DNA of 64,000 nt. Origin: Pararhizobium sp. GTDB lineage: Bacteria > Pseudomonadota > Alphaproteobacteria > Rhizobiales > Rhizobiaceae. The stretch covers positions 1,674,001 to 1,738,000 of the forward strand of contig CP051237.1 in the NCBI GenBank assembly GCA_017794825.1. The letters run 5' to 3'. Under the pieces are notes generated by a model, which had not been told where the DNA came from, searched no databases, and saw nothing but the letters and a program-made list of their open reading frames with translations. Shown in pieces: positions 43,094 through 52,681 of this stretch (its first letter is position 1; the number at the start of each line of letters is the position of its first letter). Made by a program: the position numbers and the translations under genes.

Positions 43094-43722
43094 AACCGCC
43101 GGTCAGGCCTGTGTCGGATGATGACCCGGCCTATCGCGGCCTGGTCCTCGACCGGTTCGATGCACAATCACGTTACAAACTGCTGACGGGAACCGTGGCG
43201 CCCAGGCCGATTGCGCTCGTTTCCACGGTTTCTTCAGCGGGTATCGTCAACGTCGCCCCTTTTAGTCAGTTCATGATCGTCGCGGCGAATCCGGGACTAC
43301 TGGGTTTCTCGACGTCGCCGCTTGCCGACGGGCCGAAACATACGGTTCGCAACATCAAGGAAGGCGGAGAACTGGTTATCAACATACCGACCTTTTCAAT
43401 GGCGGAGCAGGTCCAGGCCTGTGCAGAGGAACTGCCGGAAGGCGTAAGCGAAGCTCGTCATGCCGGCCTCGATCTCGTCGCCTCGGAAACAGTCGCGCCG
43501 CCACGGGTCGTCGGCGCGCCGGTCCAGTTCGAGTGCGAATTGGAGAAATTCGTGGAGTTCGGCGACTTGCCAAACATCATCGTCGTGGCGCGGGTTCGGA
43601 TCATGCACCTGCGCGAAGACCTGCTTCTGCCCGGCAATCGCATCGACACGGCCGCGCTCGATCCGCTCGCACGCATTGGCGGCCGCAATTATACGCGGCT
43701 TGGCGAATTGAAAGGGGTCTGA
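43087..43722 (+). CDS. Flavin reductase-like FMN-binding split-barrel protein
   Basis: This 211-aa protein has the flavin-reductase-like split-barrel domain (about residues 30-175): YKLLTGTVAPRPIALVSTVS, NVAPFSQFMIVAANPGLLGF and HTVRNIKEGGELVINI. It likely reduces FMN for the two upstream LLM enzymes, or binds flavin as a scavenging enzyme. The ATG at 43087 overlaps the preceding stop and has AAGGAGG upstream. It ends the rightward operon and converges on the aldolase-SDR gene. Confidence 0.9.
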   Translation: MLEPPVRPVSDDDPAYRGLVLDRFDAQSRYKLLTGTVAPRPIALVSTVSSAGIVNVAPFSQFMIVAANPGLLGFSTSPLADGPKHTVRNIKEGGELVINIPTFSMAEQVQACAEELPEGVSEARHAGLDLVASETVAPPRVVGAPVQFECELEKFVEFGDLPNIIVVARVRIMHLREDLLLPGNRIDTAALDPLARIGGRNYTRLGELKGV

Positions 43723-43803
43723 CCCTTTTCCCGGACCCGGAAGAATTCTTCGCACACAAACGTATTTGCTGTCAGAAGAGAAACGCGCAAACCTCCGACG
43801 CCG

Positions 43804-45759
43804 TCAGATCACGCGCTCATTGCCGCCATCGACCGGCAGCTGAGCGCCCGTCGTACGGCGCAGCGTGCCGTCTACGAAGGCGGCGGCGGCCCGCCCGACA
43901 TCGGCGGAAGTAATTTCAGTCTTCATGAGATTACGCGTCTTGTATTGCTCGACGGTCAGCCCGTAGCGTTTTGCCGAGGTTTCAAGGGCTTCCTTCGTCC
44001 AGAGATTCGTATCGAACACCGCGTCCGGATGGATGACATTGACCGTGATGCCTTCTTCAGCGAGTTCAAGGGCGGCGACGCGGGCGAGTTGTGTCAGCCC
44101 GGCCTTTGATACCGAATAGGCGGCCGCTCCTGCGCCGGGCGCAAGCACATTGCGTGAGCCGACGAAGACGACGGCCGGATCGATGCCGTGACGCAAATAT
44201 GGAATGCTGTGCTTCAACAGCTTGCGGTGGGACGTCAGATTGACGGCCATGGCGCCATCCCAGTCATCATCCGCCAGTGTTTCGATCCGCGCGCCCGTCC
44301 GAAATATGCCAGCATTGGAAATCAGGATGTCGATTCCGCCATAGCGGTCGACGATTTCGGCGAGCGCTGCTTTCACAGCGGCCTCCTCGACCAGATCGAT
44401 AACAAAACTGTCGAAGCCCGGCCGATCCATACGTTGCAGAATGGCGGGATCGATATCGAGACCGACGACGACAGCCCCCTTCTCGGCCAGCACCTCTGTA
44501 CAGGCTTTTCCGATACCCGCGGCCGCGCCGCTGACAACGGCGACCTTGCCTGTCAGTTCCAGAGGCGGCTTCTGGGATTTGAGCTTGGCCTGCTCGAGTT
44601 CCCAATATTCCAGATCACGCAGCTGTGCTTCGGACAGCCCCTGCCAATCACCGATCTTGCTCGCATATGAAAGCGCCCTGACCGTCGCGAAGCTGACATC
44701 GGACGAAATCATTGCGCGCTTCAGGTTCGGTCCGAAACTGCGGCTTGAACGGTCGGCGAACAGGACCCAGTGCGGGTACGGCTGCAGCATCGTCAACGAC
44801 CCGTCGGCCGCCCGATCAAAATAACCCCGATAATCAGCTTCGAAGTTTTGCATCGCCAACTGCGGGTCATCGGCGACAACGGCTGGAAACGGCTTGTTGT
44901 GTATGACGTGTTCCGGCGTCAGCGTGCCCTTGCGCAGCATGGCGGCAAATTTTTCCACCTGGCCGTCGGGCAACGTCGCTCCCCTTCGCGAAACCAGCGG
45001 TTGCCCGGCAATGTCGCTTGCGATGCGCCGTGTTCGCGCGACCAGGACTGGGTCAGTAGTGGTTTTGCCAGTGATTTCAGCCAGACCGTATCGCCGCTCC
45101 AGCCAGTTTCCGGCCCGCGTGGCGATATCCACCATGCGCTCGTAGCTGTCCCGCGCATTGTCGGCATAGGTGAAGACGCCGTGATGTTCGAGGATAACTG
45201 CATCGGCCGCCTGCAATCGGCCGGACGTGATGTATGGCTTTAATTGCACAGCCAGATCGAAACCCGGTTTGACGTATGGCAGGATGAGGACGTTTTCACC
45301 ATAAATCTCCGAGAGCAGCTTGGCCCCCTCAGGCGTGTTGGAGATTGTCAGAACCGCGTCGGCGTGACTGTGATCGACATATTTGAAGGGAATGATTGCG
45401 TGCACGATCGCTTCAATCGAAGCGGCCGCCGCATTGCTGTCGAGCCGCGCGCGACGAACCTCGTTGACCATGTCGGAATCGCTTAGGCTCTCGAGCTTCG
45501 CGAGCCGCAGAAGATGCGGCAGGCTCAGCGCCGTAAAACCCTCTTCGCCCATCGCGCCCAGATCGAAACCGCTGGCCTTGACCCAGATGATCTCCAGTTC
45601 GTCGCCAAAGCGGTCCACCGTGGTCGATTTGACCGAGGTATTGCCGCCGCCATGCAGCACGAGCGTGTTGTCCTCGCCGATCAACCGCGAGGAATAGGCG
45701 CGCATCGCCAGGTCCGTTTCGAGGCTGGATGCCTTTTTCGCATCCCATCTGGTCCTCAT
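43804..45759 (-). CDS. Bifunctional class II aldolase - short-chain dehydrogenase
   Basis: This 651-aa fusion has an N-terminal class II aldolase domain (about residues 15-380) with Zn-binding motifs HGGGNTSVK, DHSHADA and EHHG. A C-terminal SDR domain follows (about 400-651) with SGAAAGIG, SNAGI, GSRNVLAPG and YSVSK. This is the RhaD/RhaE-like architecture that cleaves a phosphorylated or free ketose and oxidises the lactaldehyde-type fragment. The ATG at 45759 is used; codons upstream overlap the lsrF gene out of frame. It is the last gene of the leftward DhaKL/ABC operon. Confidence 0.92.
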   Translation of the reverse strand: MRTRWDAKKASSLETDLAMRAYSSRLIGEDNTLVLHGGGNTSVKSTTVDRFGDELEIIWVKASGFDLGAMGEEGFTALSLPHLLRLAKLESLSDSDMVNEVRRARLDSNAAAASIEAIVHAIIPFKYVDHSHADAVLTISNTPEGAKLLSEIYGENVLILPYVKPGFDLAVQLKPYITSGRLQAADAVILEHHGVFTYADNARDSYERMVDIATRAGNWLERRYGLAEITGKTTTDPVLVARTRRIASDIAGQPLVSRRGATLPDGQVEKFAAMLRKGTLTPEHVIHNKPFPAVVADDPQLAMQNFEADYRGYFDRAADGSLTMLQPYPHWVLFADRSSRSFGPNLKRAMISSDVSFATVRALSYASKIGDWQGLSEAQLRDLEYWELEQAKLKSQKPPLELTGKVAVVSGAAAGIGKACTEVLAEKGAVVVGLDIDPAILQRMDRPGFDSFVIDLVEEAAVKAALAEIVDRYGGIDILISNAGIFRTGARIETLADDDWDGAMAVNLTSHRKLLKHSIPYLRHGIDPAVVFVGSRNVLAPGAGAAAYSVSKAGLTQLARVAALELAEEGITVNVIHPDAVFDTNLWTKEALETSAKRYGLTVEQYKTRNLMKTEITSADVGRAAAAFVDGTLRRTTGAQLPVDGGNERVI

Positions 45760-45793
45760 CAGTGCATACCTCGCAGCGACCGGAATAGCCCGG

Positions 45794-46681
45794 TCAGGCC
45801 GCAGCTTTCTGCTGCAAATCCTGGAACAGTTCGTAGGCCTGCGCCCCGGTTTTTCCATGATGAACGACGGCGGCAAGCGCCTTGAGCATCGCCACCGGAT
45901 CGGAAGACTGGAAGACGTTGCGCCCCATGTCGACGCCGGCTGCGCCCTGGTCGACTGCACGGTAGGCCATCTCCAGCGCCTCGCTTTCCGGCAGCTTCTT
46001 GCCGCCGGCAATGACGATCGGAACGGGGCAGCCGAGCACGATCTTTTCGAAGCCCTCGTCGACATAGTAGGACTTGACGAACTGGGAGCCGATCTCGGCC
46101 GCGATGCGGGTCGCCAGGCCGAAGTAACGTGCGTCGCGAACCATGTCCTTGCCGACGCCGGTCACCGCCATTGTCGGAATACCGTAGCGCGCGCCGGTGT
46201 CGATCAGCTTCACCACGTTACCGATGGACTTGTGTTCGTATTCGGCCCCGACATAAATCTGCGCTGCCATTGCGCAGGCGCCGAGACGCACGGCGTCGTC
46301 GATATCGACGCCGACCAACTCGTTGGAAAGCTCCGTAAGGATGCTGTTTCCGGCGCTGCAGCGCAGCACCACTGGCTTGTTGGATTCCGGCGGGATCGTT
46401 GTGCGGAGCGCGCCTCGCGTGCACATCAGGACATCGGCGTGCTCGGCGAGCGGCGCGATCGACAGATCCATGCGCTCGAGACCGGTCGTCGGCCCCTGGA
46501 AGTAACCGTGATCGAATGCGAGCATCACCGTGCGGCCGGACTGCGGATTGAAAATCCGCGACAGTCGCGCCTTCATGCCCCAGTCATAGTGGGCAGCCCC
46601 CTTGAGATAGAAACGGCTTGTGTCGGCGGGTTGATCCTCGCCCCAGTCCTTGCCGTCCTTGATGTCGTCGAGATCCGCCAT
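45794..46681 (-). CDS. lsrF: LsrF-like thiolase/aldolase (3-hydroxy-2,4-pentadione 5-phosphate thiolase family)
   Basis: This 295-aa class I aldolase-fold protein closely follows E. coli LsrF as I recall it: [12 protein letters not shown] at the start, then [58 protein letters not shown] and GASGVDMGRN-like [11 protein letters not shown]. coli LsrF moves an acetyl group from phospho-AI-2 to CoA. Here it sits with DhaK/DhaL rather than LsrK and without LsrACDB, so the substrate may be a related phosphorylated diketone or sugar. Confidence 0.93.
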   Translation of the reverse strand: MADLDDIKDGKDWGEDQPADTSRFYLKGAAHYDWGMKARLSRIFNPQSGRTVMLAFDHGYFQGPTTGLERMDLSIAPLAEHADVLMCTRGALRTTIPPESNKPVVLRCSAGNSILTELSNELVGVDIDDAVRLGACAMAAQIYVGAEYEHKSIGNVVKLIDTGARYGIPTMAVTGVGKDMVRDARYFGLATRIAAEIGSQFVKSYYVDEGFEKIVLGCPVPIVIAGGKKLPESEALEMAYRAVDQGAAGVDMGRNVFQSSDPVAMLKALAAVVHHGKTGAQAYELFQDLQQKAAA

Positions 46682-46715
46682 GGTGGTATTCCTTCCTGCT
46701 TGGGAATTTTCTGTT

Positions 46716-47351
46716 TCAGGACGCCTTTGCCGCGTTCTTCATCGCGCCGAGGATGATCGATATGGAAATCGCGCCGGGGTCGGGATGACCAATGCTGCGT
46801 TCACCAAGCGACCGCGCCTTGCCGGTGGTCGCCAGCATCTCCTTTGTGGCGTCGACGCCCTTGTCGGCCGCTTCCGCTGACGCGGCAACGACAGAGGAAA
46901 CGTCGTCTCCGCCGCATGCCCTTGCCGCCCGCGCTGCGGGCGCGACCGCATCGAGCATGGTCTTCTGGCCTTCCTCGACACCCCCCCGCTTGGCGACGGC
47001 CGTTTGTGCTTCCTCAAGGAAGGCCGCAAAGCTCTCGGCGGTGATGGCGTCTGCGCCGGCGAACGCCTTCGCGCCTGACCGGAAGACCGTGCCAAAAACA
47101 GCCCCAGCCGCGCCCCCTGTCTTCGACATGATGGCCATGCCTACCTGCTTGAAGGCGTCTTCGATGGTGTCCGGCGGTTTGGAGTCCAGGCTTTCGAGGA
47201 CGGCCTCGAAACCCCGACGCATGCCGATGCCGTGATCGCCGTCGCCGGTCGCGAGATCGGCGTCCGTCAGCCGGTCGACATTCGCGATCACGTCGTCCGC
47301 GACCGATCTGAGCATAGCAACCGTGGCGTCCCTGTCGATTTTCTTGACCAT
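46716..47351 (-). CDS. dhaL: Dihydroxyacetone kinase-type subunit DhaL
   Basis: This 211-aa helical-barrel nucleotide-binding subunit has the Mg-binding motif [10 protein letters not shown] (D37, D39) and GHPDPGA near the C-terminus. It donates phosphate to the ketose bound on DhaK. No DhaM gene is in the window, so an ATP-using rather than PTS-fed kinase is likely. AAGG lies eight bases before the ATG at 47351. Confidence 0.92.
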   Translation of the reverse strand: MVKKIDRDATVAMLRSVADDVIANVDRLTDADLATGDGDHGIGMRRGFEAVLESLDSKPPDTIEDAFKQVGMAIMSKTGGAAGAVFGTVFRSGAKAFAGADAITAESFAAFLEEAQTAVAKRGGVEEGQKTMLDAVAPAARAARACGGDDVSSVVAASAEAADKGVDATKEMLATTGKARSLGERSIGHPDPGAISISIILGAMKNAAKAS

Positions 47352-47361
47352 GATCAACGCC

Positions 47362-48369
47362 TTACATGTTCGAGAAGCCGACCGAGCTCGCCGGCATGTC
47401 AAGATAGTGCTTCAATTCGTCGTCCAGTTTCATCAGGGTGACCGAGAAGCCGGCCATTTCCTGAACCGTGAGCCAGGTTCCGACCAGGGTACGATGCACG
47501 GTAATGCCGTGCTCGTCGAAGACCTGCCTCAGGCGGCGATTGACGACCAGCATCTCCATCATGGTGGTTGCGCCGAGATTGTTGATCAGCAGAGCAACCT
47601 CATCGCCTTTTCCGAATGGCAGATCGGAGAGGATCTTTTCGATGAGCTGGTCTGTGATCTCGTCGGCAGGCTGCAGTTTCTGGCGCGCTATGCCGGCCTC
47701 GCCATGCGCGCCCATGCCGATCTCGATCTCGTCATCGGCGAGTTCGAAAGTCAGCTTACCTGTCTCGGGAATAGAGCCCGCGGAGACTGCGACGCCCATT
47801 GTGCGAACATTGTCGCCCGCCTTTCTGGTCACGCGCTCGACCTCGTCGAGACTGTCGAGTTCGGCGGCCGCGCCTCCGGCGATCTTGATCATCAGCACGT
47901 CGCCGGCAATGCCGCGCCGATCATCCATTCGGTCAGGCGGAGCGGCTGCGACGTCGTCGCGTACGCGTACAGTGCGCACATCGACGCCGTCGTCCTCGAG
48001 CATTTCGGCGGCGATGTCGAAATTCATGTTGTCGCCGGCATAATTGCCATAGAGAAAAAGAATGCCGTTGCCCCGGTCCACTGCCTTGGCGGCCTCGTAG
48101 ATCGTGTCCGGAGAAGGGGCGGCGAATATCTGGCCGCAAGCGGCCCCGTCCCCAAGATTCTTTCCGACAAAACCATGAAACATAGGCTCATGGCCGCTTC
48201 CGCCGCCGATCAGCAGCGCCACCTTGCCGTCAGGGATGTCCTTTTTGACGATGGCGTCGTGATCCGGCAATTTTTCGACGGCGCCGTCATTGGCGAGCAC
48301 CAGCCCTTCGATCATTTCCGAGACCGCCTTGCGGGGATCATTGAGAATCTTCTTCGTTGGCTTAGACAC
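47362..48369 (-). CDS. dhaK: Dihydroxyacetone kinase-type subunit DhaK
   Basis: This 335-aa substrate-binding subunit has GGGSGHEP (H60) and the hemiaminal-forming His H222 in GMGAHGEAG, plus LYGNYAGDNMNFD. It captures a ketose covalently through the His before phosphorylation by DhaL. Related rhizobial and actinobacterial DhaK-like kinases act on erythrulose as well as dihydroxyacetone, so the substrate may be a tetrulose or other ketose. It starts inside the end of the small membrane protein gene (8-bp overlap). Confidence 0.93.
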   Translation of the reverse strand: MSKPTKKILNDPRKAVSEMIEGLVLANDGAVEKLPDHDAIVKKDIPDGKVALLIGGGSGHEPMFHGFVGKNLGDGAACGQIFAAPSPDTIYEAAKAVDRGNGILFLYGNYAGDNMNFDIAAEMLEDDGVDVRTVRVRDDVAAAPPDRMDDRRGIAGDVLMIKIAGGAAAELDSLDEVERVTRKAGDNVRTMGVAVSAGSIPETGKLTFELADDEIEIGMGAHGEAGIARQKLQPADEITDQLIEKILSDLPFGKGDEVALLINNLGATTMMEMLVVNRRLRQVFDEHGITVHRTLVGTWLTVQEMAGFSVTLMKLDDELKHYLDMPASSVGFSNM

Positions 48370-48565
48370 CGGTTTCCTCCTCCTTCACGGTTTCGCCTGG
48401 CAGATGGTCGAGTATCAGGAACAGAACCACGCCTGAAAGCAGCACCGGGAATCCATAGACAAATATTTCGTGCGAGAATGGCTGGCACAGCATCGCAAAT
48501 CCCGCAATGATCAGCGTGCTGGCGTATCGATAGAACCAGTTTCGGGTGAGATAACGTCCCATCAT
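48362..48565 (-). CDS. Small two-helix membrane protein of the ABC/DhaKL operon
   Basis: This 67-aa protein starts MMGRYLTRNWFYRYAST, has two hydrophobic helices (about 16-30 and 36-52) and a charged tail LPGETVKEEETGV. It overlaps the ABC ATPase gene upstream and dhaK downstream, so it is a genuine operon member. Rhizobial glycerol-type ABC operons carry a similar-sized small membrane protein, but I cannot confirm homology. It may be an accessory subunit of the importer. Confidence 0.8.
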   Translation of the reverse strand: MMGRYLTRNWFYRYASTLIIAGFAMLCQPFSHEIFVYGFPVLLSGVVLFLILDHLPGETVKEEETGV

Positions 48566-49668
48566 TCTTCGCCTCCGTGCCCACGCGAGATCAGACCGCC
48601 GCTCTCCGGATCAAAAAGGAATGCGGCGCCTCTTGAGATGCTGAAAGCGCAGGTTTCGCCCTGCCTGTAGTGCGACTTATCCTCCAGGACCTTGCGAAAC
48701 GATCCAGCCTCCGTCTCGACCTGGACTGCGCTTTCATAACCGCGATTGTCGACCGCGTAGATACGGCCCGGATTTGACTGCGTTGCGCCCGCATCAACCA
48801 TTGCGATGTCCTCTGGCCAGACACCCAGCAGGACCTTGCCGTTTCTTGTTCCCGGGGTTGCGAAGTCCGACAAAGCAAAGCTCTGGGAAAAGCCCCTTAC
48901 GACTACCTGTCCTTCATCGATATGGGCGTCGAAAAACGCCATGGAAGGGCTGCCGATGAGACGCCCGACGAAAGCGTTTGCAGGACACGCATAGATCTCC
49001 TCGATCGTTCCGGCCTGCAGGATGCGGCCGTCATTGATGATGCCGATGCGGTCTGCGATCGCGATCGCGCCATGATAGTCGTGCGTAGCGTAGAGCATGG
49101 TGGACCGGTGCTCGCGATGGATCTGGCGCAGTTCGGCGCGCAGGCCTTCGCGCAGCTTCAAATCCAGCGCCGAAAGCGGCTCGTCGAGCAGAAACATGCG
49201 CGGACGCCGCACCAGGGTGCGGGCGATCGCGACGCGCTGCTTTTCACCGCCGGAGAGCGTGTCGACATCACGGTCGAGCAGATGATCGATCCGCAGGAGT
49301 TCGGCTGTGCGCTTCACGCGTTTCGATATCTCGTCTTCCGGCTCGCGATAGGCGGGAGACCGAAGCGCGAAGGCGATATTGTCGTACACATCGAGCACCG
49401 GCAGCAGGTTGAACCCTTCGAAGACGATCGAGACGTCGCGGCCGGAAGGCTCGATGTCGGTGACGTCGTCGCCGCCGAGATGCACCTTGCCCTCGTCGAG
49501 GTCGATCAGGCCGGCGGAGGCGAGCAGCGTCGAGCTCTTGCCTGCTCCGGTGGGGCCGAGCAGCGCGAAGATCTCGTTGTCGCGAACCTCCAAATCGACT
49601 CCACGCAGCGCCTTCTTGCCAGCATAGGATTTCTTCAGACCCGTCAACTGCAACATCGGGGTGGTCAT
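48562..49668 (-). CDS. ABC transporter ATP-binding protein (UgpC/MalK-like), canonical member of a pair
   Basis: This 368-aa ATPase has Walker A GPTGAGKSS, signature LSGGEKQRVAIARTL, Walker B MFLLDEPLSALD and a C-terminal TOBE/OB region (about 240-368). It overlaps its paralogue at 49665 by four bases. Together they likely form a heterodimer under the two permeases, as in the rhizobial glycerol importer with two ATPase genes. Confidence 0.93.
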   Translation of the reverse strand: MTTPMLQLTGLKKSYAGKKALRGVDLEVRDNEIFALLGPTGAGKSSTLLASAGLIDLDEGKVHLGGDDVTDIEPSGRDVSIVFEGFNLLPVLDVYDNIAFALRSPAYREPEDEISKRVKRTAELLRIDHLLDRDVDTLSGGEKQRVAIARTLVRRPRMFLLDEPLSALDLKLREGLRAELRQIHREHRSTMLYATHDYHGAIAIADRIGIINDGRILQAGTIEEIYACPANAFVGRLIGSPSMAFFDAHIDEGQVVVRGFSQSFALSDFATPGTRNGKVLLGVWPEDIAMVDAGATQSNPGRIYAVDNRGYESAVQVETEAGSFRKVLEDKSHYRQGETCAFSISRGAAFLFDPESGGLISRGHGGEE

Positions 49669-50753
49669 GTCGCCTTCTCCACTGCGCGCACACGCTCACC
49701 TGTCTCGGCGTTGAAGAAGATCAGCCCGTCTTTCTCAAATGCGATGCGCGATTCTCCGGCTCCTCGTTCGACCCGGTGATCGACGCCCTGATATTCATTC
49801 TCGCCGATGCGGAACAGGAAATAGCGTTCTCGTCCGACAGAATAGACATCCTCGACCTCGACCGGGAAACTGCCGGCGGCCTCTTCGTTGACCAGCCGGA
49901 TGTCGCGCGGGCGCACGCCCAGGCTCAGTTTTTGACGGCTGCTCGCAACTTCTGCCGGAATGGCGGCCTCCGGCAGGACGATGGCGCTGTCGCCAAGCCG
50001 CAGGCCGCCAGGCGCCGGCACGAGATCGATCAGGTTCATGCTCGGCGAACCGATGAACTGGCCGGCGAAGACGTTGTCCGGCTTATGGAAGATGCGATCC
50101 GGCTCGGCGACCTGCACGATCTTCGAGTTGTTCATGAGCACGATCCGGTCGGCCAGCGACATTGCCTCTCGCTGGTCGTGTGTCACGTAGATGGTCGTCA
50201 CGCCGAGTTCGCGCTGCAGGTGGCCGAGCTCCCAGCGCATCTCCTCGCGGAACTGTTCGTCGATCGCCGAGAGCGGCTCGTCGAGCAGGAGCACTGCCGG
50301 ATCACGGATGACAGCGCGGGCAAGCGACACTTTCTGCTTGGCGCCGGGCGGCAGAGCGGCCGGATAGCGCTTCAGTTCGTCGCCCAGCCCGAACACCTCG
50401 GTCACCCAGTCGAGCTTGCGCTTGATTTCCGACGAGGGAATGCCGCGCGCCTTCAGGGGAAAAACAATGTTCTCGCGAACCTTCAAATGCGGATAGAGAG
50501 AGACGAACTGGAACACCATCGCGATGTTGCGTTCGCTTGGCTTCAGGTCGTTGACGCGCTCGCCGTCGAACAGGATGTCGCCATTCGTGGCGTCGACCAG
50601 ACCGGCGATCGAACGCAGCGTCGTCGTCTTGCCACAGCCGGACGGGCCGAGATAGACGACGAACTCGCCGTCATTGACCGTGAGATTCACCTTGTCGACG
50701 GCGGTAAAGGCGCCGAAGGAGATCGACAGGTCCTTCAGTTCAATCTTCGCCAT
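49665..50753 (-). CDS. ABC transporter ATP-binding protein with degenerate signature motif
   Basis: This 362-aa ATPase has an intact Walker A GPSGCGKTT, Walker B VLLLDEPLSAID and His-switch VTHDQREAM, but the LSGGQ signature is replaced by LPPGAKQ. That predicts one weak ATP site in the heterodimer with the canonical ATPase at 48562. The ATG at 50753 overlaps the permease stop (ATGA). The very long open frame upstream is antisense to permease genes and not used. Confidence 0.92.
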   Translation of the reverse strand: MAKIELKDLSISFGAFTAVDKVNLTVNDGEFVVYLGPSGCGKTTTLRSIAGLVDATNGDILFDGERVNDLKPSERNIAMVFQFVSLYPHLKVRENIVFPLKARGIPSSEIKRKLDWVTEVFGLGDELKRYPAALPPGAKQKVSLARAVIRDPAVLLLDEPLSAIDEQFREEMRWELGHLQRELGVTTIYVTHDQREAMSLADRIVLMNNSKIVQVAEPDRIFHKPDNVFAGQFIGSPSMNLIDLVPAPGGLRLGDSAIVLPEAAIPAEVASSRQKLSLGVRPRDIRLVNEEAAGSFPVEVEDVYSVGRERYFLFRIGENEYQGVDHRVERGAGESRIAFEKDGLIFFNAETGERVRAVEKAT

Positions 50754-51691
50754 CAGTAGCGTTCCCCGAGTTTCATCAGATGCCGGACGAGGATCAGCGA
50801 CAGGCCGATGATGATGCAGAGCAGGATCACGGCGAGCGCGGACGCTTCTCCGGTATAGAAGTAGTTGAATGCGGTTTTGGCCACGGCGAAGGAGACGGTT
50901 TCTGTGCTCGATCCCGGCCCGCCACCGGTCAACGCAAAGAAAAGATCGTACTGCTTGAAGCTGTCGATCAGCCTCAGGATAAGGGCAATAAAGAGCACCG
51001 GAGCCGACATTGGGAGGGTTATTCGGAAGAACACATAGGCCTGACTTGCGCCATCGACTTCCGCCGCCTCGTAAATCGTTTCGGGAATGCCCCGGAACGC
51101 TGCGGTCGCAAGCAGGATGATGAAAGGCGTCCACATCCATGTGTCGGCTGCCGCCGCCGCCCACAAAGCCGCATCGGTCTGACCCAGCCAGTCGACCTTG
51201 CCGATGCCGACGAGGGTCAGCATGTAGTTGACGATGCCCCACTCGGAATTCAGCATGTAGCGCCACAAAAAACCGACAACTACCGGAGACAGCATCATCG
51301 GCATCATCAGCAAGGTGAAGATGACATCGCGGCCACGGAAACTCTTCTGAAGCTGGTAACCGACGAAGATGCCGATGATCATCTGCAGGGTCACGCACAG
51401 AAACACGAACTTTCCGGTGAATACGAAACGCTGCCACAGGTCCGGATCGCTGAGCAGATAGCTGTAGTTGTCGAAGCCCGCCGGCGTCATGCCCGCATTC
51501 GGGCGCAGCGCCGAGAAGTTGTGGAAGCTGTAAAAGACCAGCGAGAAGATCGGATAGGCCACCATGAAAATCAGGATCAGCAGGGTGGGTGAAAGAAACC
51601 CTAGGATCATCAAGCGACCGGAAGACTTCTTCTTCGCAGGCTTGCGGGTCGCGCGCATCGTGGCGGTGGCGTCTGTCGTTTGCATGGACAT
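50753..51691 (-). CDS. ABC transporter permease, MalF/UgpA type
   Basis: This 312-aa inner-membrane permease has a charged N-terminus followed by about six helices and the EAA loop EAAEVDGASQAYVFFRITLP. It starts three bases after the stop of the second permease gene and is coupled to the following ATPase. Confidence 0.94.
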   Translation of the reverse strand: MSMQTTDATATMRATRKPAKKKSSGRLMILGFLSPTLLILIFMVAYPIFSLVFYSFHNFSALRPNAGMTPAGFDNYSYLLSDPDLWQRFVFTGKFVFLCVTLQMIIGIFVGYQLQKSFRGRDVIFTLLMMPMMLSPVVVGFLWRYMLNSEWGIVNYMLTLVGIGKVDWLGQTDAALWAAAAADTWMWTPFIILLATAAFRGIPETIYEAAEVDGASQAYVFFRITLPMSAPVLFIALILRLIDSFKQYDLFFALTGGGPGSSTETVSFAVAKTAFNYFYTGEASALAVILLCIIIGLSLILVRHLMKLGERY

Positions 51692-51694
51692 CGT

Positions 51695-52567
51695 CTAACG
51701 CCTCCCCAGCACGCCGAAGGTCATGCCCATCAGCAGATGTTTTCGGATGAGATAGAAGAATACCAGAACTGGAATGATGAGCACCACGCCGGCCGCGCAG
51801 ATCTGGGTCCATTCTATGCCTGTCGCGCCGGACGCAGCCGAAATCTTCACCGGCAATGTCTTGGCTTTCGTGGTGGTGAGGATCGACGCGAAGGCGAACT
51901 CATTCCAAGCAAAGATAAAACAAAAACCCGCGGTGGCCGCGATGCCGCCCTTGACCATCGGCAGGACCAGACGAAAAAAGGCGTAGAGCCGCGTATAGCC
52001 GCTGACGAGCGCGATCTGCTCGATCTCCTTCGGCACACCGTCGAAAAAGCCTTTCATGATCCAGGTCGCAAGACCAACATTGGCGAAGACCGCGACAAGC
52101 ACGAGACCTGTGCGTGTGTCGGCGAGACCAAGACGCGCGAACATCAGGTGATAGAAGACGAGCACGGCCACCGGTGGCAGCATGCGCGTCGACAGTACGA
52201 AAAACAGAAAGTCGTTCTTTCCGGTGAAATTGAAGCGTGAGCAGACATAGCCGCCCATCGTGCCGAGGATTACCGCGAGCGCAGTGCCGACCGTCGACAC
52301 GACGACGCTGCTGATCAGTGAATCCAGAACCCCGAACGCAGAGGCGCTCTCGGCTGCGGCGCCAACTCCGAAGACTTGCTGGTAGCCGGAGAGATCCGGC
52401 TCGAAGAACCATACCGGTGGCATGGCGAACAGGTCGGCCCTGCTTTTCAGCGATGAAATGATCAGCCAGAAGATCGGGCCCAGATTATAGAATGTGTAAA
52501 CGGCCAGAAGGGCGATGAGGAACCACTGGGTCAGTTTCTGGACGGAATCGTTCTGTGCTTTCGTCAT
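51695..52567 (-). CDS. ABC transporter permease, MalG/UgpE type
   Basis: This 290-aa inner-membrane permease has about six helices and the EAA-type loop KEIEQIALVSGYTRLYAFFR. GGAGGAGAG lies nine bases before the ATG at 52567; the frame extends to 52600 without better support. It is the first permease after the binding protein gene, separated from it by a hairpin region. Confidence 0.92.
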   Translation of the reverse strand: MTKAQNDSVQKLTQWFLIALLAVYTFYNLGPIFWLIISSLKSRADLFAMPPVWFFEPDLSGYQQVFGVGAAAESASAFGVLDSLISSVVVSTVGTALAVILGTMGGYVCSRFNFTGKNDFLFFVLSTRMLPPVAVLVFYHLMFARLGLADTRTGLVLVAVFANVGLATWIMKGFFDGVPKEIEQIALVSGYTRLYAFFRLVLPMVKGGIAATAGFCFIFAWNEFAFASILTTTKAKTLPVKISAASGATGIEWTQICAAGVVLIIPVLVFFYLIRKHLLMGMTFGVLGRR

Positions 52568-52600
52568 CTGGATACACTCTCCTCCCTCGGCCACCGTCAC

Positions 52601-52669
52601 TACGGCATGCCGTAATCAGTCTTTGTATTGGGGTGTACGGCGCGCCGAAACGGTGTTCAACGCGCCATA
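52601..52669. promoter_or_regulatory. Hairpin region between binding-protein and permease genes
   Basis: TACGGCGCG (52636-52644) pairs with CGCGCCATA (52661-52669) with a single wobble around a 16-nt loop, just after the binding-protein stop. TACGGCATGCCGTA (52601-52614) is a second perfect palindrome. Such structures commonly give more binding protein than permease from one mRNA. No T-run marks a full terminator. Confidence 0.4.
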
Positions 52670-52681
52670 CCCGGGAGGTTG

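Noticed and set aside
49665..51812. A 715-aa ABC ATPase with long N-terminal extension
   Set aside because: Residues upstream of 50753 are antisense to two permease genes' coding strand in another frame; the true ATG overlaps the permease stop.
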